From assembly GCA_012845835.1 (NCBI GenBank), contig JABAKD010000017.1, positions 2,417,001-2,481,000 of the forward strand: 64,000 nucleotides of DNA, written 5' to 3'. Both the position numbers and the translations under genes were made by a program. This stretch comes from Undaria pinnatifida. Its lineage: Eukaryota > Sar > Phaeophyceae > Laminariales > Alariaceae. Shown here in pieces: positions 55,255 through 64,000 of this stretch; within the stretch, counting starts at the first letter, position 1, and each line of letters begins with the position of its first letter. Below the pieces are notes generated by a model that ran no database searches, had not been told where the DNA came from, and saw only the letters and a program-made list of their open reading frames with translations.

Positions 55255-55440
55255 GATTTCACTTATTATATGTTTCTGGCGGAGGCATGAATTGCGTCAG
55301 CTGTGATAAATGCGTGTACCGCCTTTGGTTTGTTTGTGTTTCTTCCCTGAGGGTATTCCTCAGCTCCAGAGTGACTGGAGCCTGTCCTGTGCCCACGGAC
55401 TTGATTATGCGAGTTAATGTGAGAACAACAACAACTGCCG
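55255..55440 (+). repeat. Repeat X, uninterrupted copy
   Basis: TATATGTTTCTGGCGGAGGC through CTCCAGAGTGACTGGAGCC to GAGTTAATGTGAGAACAAC and a short ACA tail. It gives the empty-site sequence for the TRIM at 39.1 kb. Confidence 0.8.
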
Positions 55441-56049
55441 TCGTTCCCGTCTGTGCCGCGCGATTTCAAAGGCACTAAATCGGGCATCCGGCACTACTCA
55501 ACCGGCACTATAGAGGGACCTAGAGGGACAACTACTGCAACCCTTTTGGGAAGCGGGAATTAATGGCGACCAGAAAACGGTAAACGCGGATATATGCACC
55601 TTCTAGGAATGAGCGTGCAAGAGTACAAGGATCGCCAAGCTACGCGCGTGCCATACATCTCCTTCCGTCGCACTTAGAACACATCTACCCCTGTAGCCGG
55701 GGCTGAATCGTGTGACCGGTGTTGTAAATCCTCCACACCTCGATCAGAAAATTATCTAGATCATATAGATCATGCAGATAATGTATTATTCGATACGAGA
55801 TGCTGTGCAGGATCTGTACCAATAGATTACAGAGCTAACCTGGGAAACATGTGCTAGGTCGTCATGCAGATCGTACGGCTGGCTCCGACCGGGTAACATG
55901 AGCTAGACCATAGCAGCACAGATATTCCCTGAAATATCTACATCATCAAGTGGGGATCGGTGATCTGTCCGACGTGTGAAATCTTATCAATTTTTCGCCA
56001 TAAATTTCCTCAGAAGTCCCGAAGAGGTTTAGAGCAGAGCTTCAGTTTT

Positions 56050-56215
56050 CACGGTTCGGTTCGGTTCGGTTCGGTTCGGTTCGGTTCGGTTCGGTTCGGT
56101 TCGATTCGGTTCGGTTCGGTTCGGTTCGGTTCGGTTCGGTTCGGTTCGGTTCGGTTCGGTTCGGTTCGGTTCGGTTCGGTTCGGTTCGATTCGGTTCGGT
56201 TCGGTTCGGTTCGGG
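56050..56215 (+). repeat. (GGTTC)n pentamer array
   Basis: About 32 GGTTC units with two GATTC variants; open frames of FGSVR or RTEPN type are artefacts. Confidence 0.95.
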
Positions 56216-56317
56216 GTGGGGCAGTTCCGATGCGAGTCCCTCCACATTGTTTTGTGAGCCAGTGGTCGTGGTTGTTTCTTGTTTAGTGGGGGGGGCTCCT
56301 TCCAAAGGATGGTTCAA

Positions 56318-58335
56318 TCTTCTTGGCAGGTATTTTTTATCGTTCCATGTTTACCAGGGGTAGACGCTGGCACGTTAGCAAAAGCTGCTACCGATTTGCA
56401 GTCGCTGGTGTCCGCTTTCTCCTCCTCTTCTTCCCCCTCACTGGCTTGTGCCGCCAGATCTTCCAGCAGCGCGATTACTGGCTTAGCGATCGCCCTCACA
56501 GAGTTGAACGCCCTGCTGGAGGACCTCCTTTTCCCCGGAGACGATTCTTTAGCTTGGACGCGGTTGTCATCCCCTTCATCTAAGGATTTTTTCAGGCTCC
56601 GTAGCCCTACCGCTCCGAGGTTACGGTCTTTGGGAGATAAAGCCGTGTCCGTGCCGGGGTGGCACCTGTTAGCGCTCCCTGCCAAGTCGTACACAAACGC
56701 TCCGTAACACCTCCCTGTGACGATTCCTCTCTGCACTCGGAGTTTGGGCGGCTCACGTCTACTGGCATGTGAGCAAACTGTTCTGTGATGTCTTTTTGTA
56801 CTATTAATAGGACTAGGTACAACTCCAGCGACAACCAGTCCAGCATGGGCGGGAGGAACAAATCTAAAGCGCGTTCTACCAACGTCAAGTCTGCCTCGGA
56901 AATAAAACGCCAGAAATATTGTTCTTCTGAAGTATAGGGCCTGGTGTGGTCGACCAATACAGCCCTCATGTGTAGCACCAACCTTGTCGAAGCCGACATC
57001 TATGCTTCTCCTTTGGTTAGCCTAGTGTCCTTCAATGCGTGACGTGCCGTGTCATGCGTTCCGCCCTGTTTGGAGACCTCCGCAACAAGCAATCGTGCCC
57101 AATCAGTGATGGTTAGACGCTTTCAACAATAACGGTGGCACTTTTTTGCCATTTTTTTTCCTGAATGACGGTGCTCTCTAACCCAAATTCGTCGGAATTT
57201 CAACATTTTTTCGCGTTTTCTTTTTTACTTACCTACAAGGTCATGGAACAGTTCATCGGGTTGCACTTTTTATTTTTTCTCAACATGAGGTTTTGGGTGG
57301 GGAACAGAGCTCCTGAAACTAATAGCCTGAGAAAAAGATGGGTGCACCTCGATCTTAGCGTGAGTCGTTACCTCATGGAAAGGGATTATAACCCTTCCCC
57401 CCTGGACAGGGTACACTTCTACCTTCGTGTGTGGTATCATTGCTGCTCGTGTAGCTAAGTTGGGTGAGACGAGCTCCATATAACATTCTACTCTCATTGG
57501 AGTGAAAAAGTCTGCTTGCGGCAATTTGCTCGTCCCATCGCCATCCGTCTGGTCTTCTGGCATCGCCCAGATTCCTCCTTCTTCTCCTGACATTACCTGA
57601 TTGAGATTTGTCAACCAACCCGACTTGGTCATTCCGCATGGTAAATTTCTTCTGGTAACCAGGTGACAGCCCCACGTACGCGCATTCTTCCTCGTCTTTG
57701 CTGGGGTTCATGGTTGCAACAATCCGGTTTTGTCGTAGGTCTTGCGTATTTGCGGCGATAACCGTCGTCGCTTAGTGGGAAGGGCGCCGTGAATTGAGTC
57801 ATGGTCATTGGCTGTCCCTATTACCGCAGCACCCGTAAGATGTCGCGGGATTCATGGAAGGAAGTTGGGCTGAAGGGATTGACCACGGATAAGTTTGCTG
57901 CACTGCTTGCTGCTGCCACAACGTTTGTCGAGGCCCTTGTTGATATTGGCGACCCGGTGGCAGTTGCGTCGATGTCATCACCTGTGGCTGTAGTGCTGGG
58001 GCCGGTGGTGGTGCTTGAAACGACTGATAAGGTTGCAACTGTAGTGTTGGCGCCGGTTGTGGTTGAAACGACTGACTAGGCGGAGGCGGTGGCGGAATAA
58101 TTTGTGCCGGGTATAACTGACGAAGCGGCGGCGGGGTCATTTGTGCCGGGAGTGGCTGGCGAGGCGGTGACGGCGGCGTCATCTGTGCCGTGCGTGGCGG
58201 CGGTGGCGGTGGCTGGGGAGCTGATACATCTCCCACGCCTATCATCCCGCTTTCACCTCCAGCTGGCGGGAGCGGTGGTGGTGCCCCCACTATCAATAGC
58301 TTGTTCTGACGACATTGCCCCTGTTGTTTTTTCTT
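56318..58335 (-). pseudogene. Broken P/Q-rich protein gene, unrecognised
   Basis: From the right: a Pro/Gln-rich frame (58335-57805; PPPPSQSFQPQPAPTLQLQP); then NPSKDEEECAYVGLSPGYQK from 57711, with an alternative frame VMSGEEGGIWAMPEDQTDGD; then a MITE-1-like insertion; then ITDWARLLVAEVSKQGG and an in-frame TAG before MSASTRLVLHMRAVLVDHTR, PYTSEEQYFWRFISEADLTL and ERALDLFLPPMLDWLSLELY; then a shifted frame with AIAKPVIALLEDLAAQASEG and an acidic tract, stopping at 56314. The pieces look like protein but need a stop suppressed, two frame changes and MITE removal. It may be a decayed retroelement gag or a host gene. Confidence 0.45.
57131..57365 (+). mobile_element. MITE-1-related copy inside the P/Q-rich gene
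   Basis: GGTGGCACTTTTTTGCCATT, CTGAATGACGGTGCTCTCTAACC, CAAATTCGTCGGAATTTC and GGGTGCACCTCGATCTTAGC. Its middle (TCATCGGGTTGCACTTTTTA) matches 46580-46640. Confidence 0.72.
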
Positions 58336-58339
58336 TTTT

Positions 58340-59530
58340 CTGTTTCCCTTCTTTTTTTATTTTCCTCTTTTTCTTTCCGTCCCCGTTTTCTTCCTTGCTT
58401 TTTCTTTTATTTTCCTCTTTTTTCTTCCGTTCTCGAAGAAATCACGAGTATGTGCCACGGTTTTAAGGACCCCATTGAAGCTACAAAGCAAGCGACAACT
58501 ACGGAGGGCAAAAGGAAACACACCAACGTAGCCCACAATTCTCACACCACCAACCAATATGAATTGGTCCTCAACCAATCACCTAGCACCAAGAGTCAAG
58601 GCCAGCACAGCGGTGGTGCCCGGCTGGGCCCTGGTGCCCCCGCTACACTCCCCTGATAGCTACGAAACGACCCAGACGCCAGTCAGTACTGGCAGTAATG
58701 CACCCACTGTGCTACTGTGCTGCGGGTATGTTGTAGCTGACGCACACGTGGAACGCTGAAGTGCGGGACTGTTTTTGTCGGGCAGGTGCATGTGCGTGCG
58801 TGCGTGGCCCGTGGTGTGCCCTGACGGGGCAGGAAGAGGCCGGCAGGCCCACGCGGCAAACTGAAAGCACGGTAAAGCAATGGAGCTCAATCTTGTGGAA
58901 GGGTGATTCCAATCGCGTAAGCCACACAAAGGGGGAGGTGTTAGCACCAGAGGGAATCCGCTCCACAACGCGCGTGTGGTTCTCTCGCCTTCGAGTGAAC
59001 TTGCTTCGGACACTTTTTTCATTTTCGGCGGCAGATATCTCGAAAACCTGCGGTTGTCTATAGCAGCAGAAATCAAATGGATAGATCAGACAGTGCTGAC
59101 TCGGTACTTTCGCTTCCGAGGAGGGTGGAGCTTCCCTTGCCAGCACTACCGCCCATCTGATGTTTCTTTCGCTTCATTCGACTGTTCGTCACCCATACTC
59201 TTATCCAGGAGTACAAAGGGTCTCGGGAACTGTTTTCATCTCCGTCACCCACACTCTGGCCAGGAGAAGAAAAAAGTGCTCAGCCTGGAATTCGACCCCA
59301 CGACTATATATCTTGCGTGAAGAAATTCAATTTTCGAATGGCATCTCAATAGCGCTTACGCAACACGCCGATTTAAAACCACCAGTCGCTCCCGTCAGCC
59401 AATCATCACTACCCGCTATTATATTGGTTGCCTTCTGCCATTTTTTGCCCTCTGGAACAACGTACACTAACACACACCTCTTGATTGAAGCGAGTTTGGA
59501 AACGGCAATGTCCCAGTACCCCTCTACTTT
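58340..59530. other. No confident gene
   Basis: A CTTTTT-rich tract (58320-58435), then long open frames on both strands (58660-59146 minus, 58976-59320 plus) with no recognised motif or consistent splice pattern. Confidence 0.3.
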
Positions 59531-59533
59531 CTC

Positions 59534-59555
59534 TTAGGGTTAGGGCTAGGGTTAC
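59534..59555 (+). repeat. Short telomere-like tract at the copia 5' truncation
   Basis: CTTAGGGTTAGGGCTAGGG, directly before the point where copia pol sequence starts. Confidence 0.6.
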
Positions 59556-60724
59556 GGTAAGTCTCTACGCGTTGTGCTTGAGTACGCAGTAGTCCCAATG
59601 GCCATGAGGCTTCCTAAAAGCCTGCATGGCCTTCGTCAGAGCCCAACCAATTGTTGGAACACAATCGAGAAACATCTGGTGGACATCGGCTTCAAAAGTC
59701 TCAAGTCGGACCCGTGCGTCTACACCTTCTCGGAGGGCGGCGACACCATCGTCCTGCCCCTGTACGTCGACAATGTACTACCTCTTGGAAAAGGCCTCAC
59801 CGTACTCAGGCGAATCAACCAAAAGCTGATGAGCCGTTTCTCAATGACGGATATGGGAGACGTGTAGCTCGTGCTCGGGATAGGCGTCATCCGTGACCGT
59901 GAGAAGGGGACGGTGACCATTTCCCAAAAGAACTAAACCAAGTCCCTACTGGAGCGGTACGGCATGGCAAGTTGAAATCCTGCCCACACACCTGGTGTGG
60001 GAACAGAGCTTTTGCTAGACGAGCCGGAGGAAAGACTTCTGAGCAAGGAGGAGAAGCAACGTTTCCAGGCCATCACGGGAAGCGTATTGTACCTCGGACA
60101 GGTGACTCGCCATGACACCTTGCACGCCGTCAACCAATTGGCGAGGGTGATGTCCAAACCGTCCAAAGCACACATGGCGGCGGCAAAACACCTACTTCGG
60201 TACCTGGCCGGGACGGTGGATTTTCCCATCACCTATAAGAAAAAGGTTTCAAGTTGACGGCCTTTTCGGACGTAAACTGGGGCAACAACCCCGATAACGG
60301 CAAGTCAATGTCTTCATACGTTGTCTTCCTTTCAATTGATCCTGTGAGCTTCAAGGTGGCGATGCAGGGGCTGACGGTGCAGTCCACTATGGAGGCAAAG
60401 CTCGTAGCCGCGGCGCTAGCGACGAAGGAGGCGGTGTTCTGTTCAAACGTATCGAAGGAGCTGGGATTCGGCACGTGCTTCGACTGTGTACCACTATACA
60501 TCGACTGCACCTCGACTCTTGACGTGGCTGGAAACCGGACCTACAGCTCGCGAGTCAAACACGTGGTTCTGCGGTACTTTTTCACCCAGGAGGTAGTCAA
60601 GGAGGGAAGAATCTCCATCAACTACGTGAAAACGGAGGACCAACTCGCTGACATCGGCACCAAGTACCTCGGTAAGCACAGGCACCGCTACCTCATCAAA
60701 CTAATCATCGAGTTCGCGGCATGA
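59556..60724 (+). pseudogene. Ty1/copia pol fragment (RT end and RNase H), dead
   Basis: Starts within RT: RLPKSLHGLRQSPTNCWNTI, KSLKSDPCVYTF, then LYVDNVLPLG where the catalytic YVDD is YVDN (59763-59774). FSMTDMGDV is followed by in-frame TAG (59865), then ILGIGV-like sequence, TAA and TGA stops, and ITGSVLYLGQVTRHDTLHAV. After a frame change near 60255 RNase H follows: LTAFSDVNWGNNPDNGKSMS, VQSTMEAKLVAAALATKEAV, RVKHVVLRYFFTQEVV and LADIGTKYLGKHRHR, to a TGA at 60722. 5' truncated; integrase and gag are absent. Confidence 0.88.
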
Positions 60725-61139
60725 AGTAGAGAATCTGGAGTTTGTTTTCGTGTTCTTGATGCTTTCACGCGAATATGGAAGTTGGCGTATTGGGGAATTT
60801 TCTGATTCCTTATTTCTTTTTGTTTTTTAGAGTCAGTGCTGCACACGCTATACTTTAAAGAGTTTTTCTGTCTGCCTTCTGGGAACCAGTTATCACAACG
60901 AGTGACTCGAATGGGCCCTTAACTCGTTTCGATCAATGTTTTGTGATTCAGAGTAACCTTGTAGCAGACAAACGCATTTCATTGCGTTGGCAAGCTCACG
61001 AGTGAATTATGACACCGGTTGAAAAGACATCTCACTACAGAAGCAATAAGTTAAGAAGTAAACCCCACGGGGCAAATTCTGCGTAACGAGAGCACTTGTT
61101 TACGGCACTGCGACTGTAGTTGAAGACGCGACATCCATT

Positions 61140-61620
61140 GAGGGAGAGTGTTAAGAAACAGATATCGCCAGCCTATGGCCATTATCAATGTTCAGTAGCG
61201 AATGTACAGCTTCCTGTTACTACTTGTTGCAGCACCGCAGCAGTAGCAGGTACCCGACAGAGTTATTAATCAGTGTGACATTGCCATCGTATTCTGTAGT
61301 CAATGCGTATCGTAGGATAGGCGAAACCTACCGCATTCCAAGTACCAGGTTACGCCACACACAAAACAGCAGCTGTGATATTGACGTTGTTCACTTCAGG
61401 AATCGTCGTCCCAGTAATCGTGGTTTTATGTTATGGGGTGAGGGTTCTACGTAGATCGTATTTTAGGAATGTTCGAGAACTAAAAAGGAAAGTTCCTGAC
61501 AATCCCGAAACCGTCTGTAGGCTTCTCGAGCACAATCAGTAATCTAGACCTCGTGACCGTACGGTTTTGGAACTAGAAACTCGGTAGAAGTCGAGGAAAC
61601 AGGGTGCAGCACCGCCTCCT
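61140..61620 (+). other. Possible copia 3' LTR start
   Basis: A purine tract GAGGGAGAG (61140-61148) is followed by TGTTAAGAAACAG, the usual arrangement of polypurine tract and LTR start, about 420 bp after the pol stop. The LTR end is not identified and no second LTR exists here. Confidence 0.4.
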
Positions 61621-62040
61621 GCTCACACTTGTCATCCAGCATCTGAACTTATCACAGTTCATCGTCGTAAGGTTTTCTTGCCCACAAGCGGCACCTTTTT
61701 CAAGCGTCATCAGCTCTTCAAATCCTCGACACAGCGTGTCTGCTCGGTCGGTCCAACGGCCACCTGCACCAGTCTCTGCAGTCTATTGCGGGGTACCATC
61801 TGATGGTATTCTTTAATAGTAATACTATCGCATTCTAAGGTAACGGTGGGGGGGGATATCGCGACCACGGTTACCGGGCTCAGAAAAAGCATATCACGGC
61901 GGCGAACAAACTTAACAAGAAGAACTTGCTCTGGAAGAGAAAGCGATATTGATGGAGACTGTGTGCATGCTGAATCACCCGAAGATCTCGTTTCGTGCCG
62001 ATCGCATCAGACGGTGCAAAAATTCGGTAGGCGACGAAAG
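61620..62040. other. No confident gene
   Basis: Short open frames only; may be the 3' part of the decayed reverse transcriptase to the right, on the minus strand (frame 62140-61880, MVAISNSGSRFDYY). Confidence 0.3.
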
Positions 62041-63099
62041 CTATCGTTGTAGCATCGGCGACAGTAAAGTGGATACCGGCGCCAGCGTATTCAGTACAGT
62101 AGTAATCGAATCTGCTGCCTGAGTTGGAGATGGCCACCATCGGCTAGGTACGTGCCCCTTCGGGAGCAAGGCATGCGTATCAATGACGATGTTGGACAGC
62201 TCACGCTCGAGGAAGGGTACAACTTCCACAGTATCGGGCGTGATTTCCACCATTTCGATGCTAACGTCATCTAGGTAGACGAATGCCTCTACACGTCTTG
62301 GCTCGAAATCAGCTCGAATCTGCTTCAGCACTGCCAGGAGCGGCATGCAGAACAATGCCGGTCCTATGGCACCCTCTGATTGTACCCCACTGGAGCAGTC
62401 GACCTTTCGCCTTTCTCCCGATTCCATCTGAAAAAACACGGGGGCAGATCTCTCGCCGTAACATTTTGCCACGAACGGTATAAGCGCCGGCACGCAAAAG
62501 CCTGTCTCCGCAAGCACAGCTGTCCGTTTCACCGTATTAAAGGCGTTGGAGCAATCGGTGAGCATCAGCCAGTTTTTGCCTCGTGATGTACCCTGGCGCG
62601 TAGCGCTACCTGTTCAACTCCCCCTCGTACCACAACTCCAAAATGTCTCGCTTCGCGGTTAGTCTCCTCCAGCCGTGGTCGACACTGCCGCATGGTCCCG
62701 GCTGCAAGAAGGCGCCTCCACGACACCCCTACGCAGACGGAGTGACATTTTCCGCCCAAGGCAGTGAGGTTGCAAGAATAGCTGCCAGAATTCCGGCGGT
62801 AAGGCGTTTGGATCGTCGGTAATTCTTCTCCAGAAGGCTTCAATGCCAGCTCTGATTTTTTCTCGCCCAAAGCCAATCCTGATTATTGAATGCAAGTGCG
62901 AAAAGCGCAGGCCGTCGCTTCTCGCGCCTGACAGTGCGTTGCGACAATTGATTACCTCGAGAGCCACCTGTTGGTCGAACTCTTCCTCCGGGCGCCAGGT
63001 GGGACCGCTCCCTTCCTCAGGACCGAAGGAACCTGCCGCCGCCACCGCCGCTGCAGCTTTTGGAGAGGTATGACCCTCTTCCGGAAATTTTGCTTTCAT
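62041..63099 (-). pseudogene. Second decayed reverse transcriptase
   Basis: From 63099 down: an Ala-rich start, then NCRNALSGARSDGLRFSHLH and LPPEFWQLFLQ. A shifted frame (62876-62565) has NLTALGGKCHSVCVGVSWRR and HFGVVVRGGVEQ. Back in the first kind of frame come LTDCSNAFNTVKR, SGVQSEGAIGPALFCMPLL and the active-site FVYLDDVSIE (about 62260-62285). The last shift is in an A run near 62575. YLDD and the GxDGLxxxHL motif indicate a non-LTR or related RT. It differs from the LINE at 40-42 kb. Confidence 0.75.
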
Positions 63100-64000
63100 T
63101 TGCTCCTACGTTTCCTCGCTCCCCGGCGCCTGCGGTTCTGCGAGGAGGCTGCGTACTGCCACGGGCACCCCCCCTGGATGGCGGCATGCTGATGGCGCCT
63201 TTTAAAACAAGTCAGCGTGCGTCACTTTGTGGGCTTGGCCGCTCTGCCTTGTCGATGTTCGACGGGTATACTCCATTGTTTACAGGAGAAAAAGGGTGAG
63301 GTAATCGCGTTCGGCAGACGCAATCCTCTGGCGCCGCTTCACGTGGCCATCATGCGAATACAGTAGAGCCGGGAGGATATACCACACCTTGATCGACCTC
63401 AACAGTAATTCGATGTCTCCGATTGCATAGTTTGTCGATGCTCTCGCAGGGCGTGATTGAGGAGGCCAAGCACATGGGTGATAACCTTGGCATGGGCTGT
63501 AGCCAACCTCGGTTGCACTTTGACAACAGCGACGAAACGTTGTTGGGGGTCCTTAAGGAGAACATCACCGAGTGGTGCTGCAACCTCCAACGTGTTTCAG
63601 TCCCATGGATAGCAGAGATCATCGCGGCGCCCATCCTCGCCGTTTTCAGGTCTCCCTCCGAGTTCCGCTGCCGCAACGCGCGGTCCAGGGTCGGCCTGAA
63701 CTGCCGCTTTCAACGCTTCCCGTCTTCCATGGCGGACTGTGCATCCCCTTGCACCGCAGAAAAGTGACGCCTGCGCCCCGCCCCGCCTGACTGCATTCAC
63801 CACACACCGCGCGCGTTGCATGTTGACGTCTACAGGGTAACCCTACCATTCGATGTCTCCAAGCAGCCATTGCTCTACAACTCTCGCAGGTTGTACCGCT
63901 CTTCTCGTCTGCAATGAAAAACGCGAAGCTGCCCTACGCCTCCTGGTGCTGGACCATCTCCTTCACCGCGCTCCCCTTCCCTGCGGAGTTCATTCTCTAT
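63100..64000. other. Right edge, coding strand unclear
   Basis: Frames are open on both strands (63423-63767 plus, MHSLSMLSQGVIEEAKHMGD; 63350-63676 and 63597-63870 minus, with Cys/His-rich SLFCGARGCTVRHGRREALK). The minus-strand frames could be the N-terminal part of the reverse transcriptase at 62-63.1 kb. No family recognised. Confidence 0.3.

Overview
The window is nuclear DNA of an intron-rich, repeat-rich eukaryote. A bacterial or viral origin is excluded by spliced genes with GT/AG introns, a tRNA with a Pol III T-run, TTAGGG-like tracts, LTR and non-LTR retroelements, a tyrosine-recombinase retroelement, a Helitron and MITEs. Long introns, dense microsatellites and Ngaro-type plus TRIM elements would fit a stramenopile such as a brown alga. 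That taxonomic guess is inference only.

Left third (about 3.6-21.1 kb, minus strand): one large cellular gene, rebuilt here from eleven exons whose splice sites and reading phases agree throughout. It encodes an Ala-rich N-terminus, a PH domain, long Gly/Ser-rich and basic linkers, two KYxPPxxR motifs and the start of a PP2C-type Ser/Thr phosphatase. Its introns hold a tRNA-Met(CAT) gene, MITEs, a telomere-like tract and many simple repeats. The rest of the phosphatase domain was not found in the first 3.6 kb.

Middle (21.3-36.3 kb): a pentamer satellite (GGACA)n; a two-exon zinc-finger-like gene beside a TACCC/GGGTA-rich tract; a 7.05-kb Ngaro/PAT-like tyrosine-recombinase retrotransposon with split direct repeats (A1-ORFs-B1-A2-B2) that shares an AACAAA hexamer at both ends and at its internal junction; and, starting 15 bp beyond it, a decayed Helentron-type Helitron (Rep, Pif1-like helicase, OTU protease) cut by a MITE.

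Right half (36.3-64 kb): no confident cellular gene. It is a graveyard of elements: a TRIM with perfect 4-bp target duplications sitting in another repeat whose empty site lies at 55.37 kb; a decayed LINE (40-42.3 kb); two MITE families, one nested in the other; a pair of tRNA-derived SINEs; two tandem arrays carrying the end sequence of MITE family 1; a minisatellite with hidden half-units; a third element using the same primer-binding site as the TRIM; a broken P/Q-rich gene hit by a MITE; a dead Ty1/copia pol; and a second decayed reverse transcriptase at the right edge.

Most long open frames in this window are repeats without stop codons, not genes. Coordinates of repeat families are read by eye and may be off by several bases.
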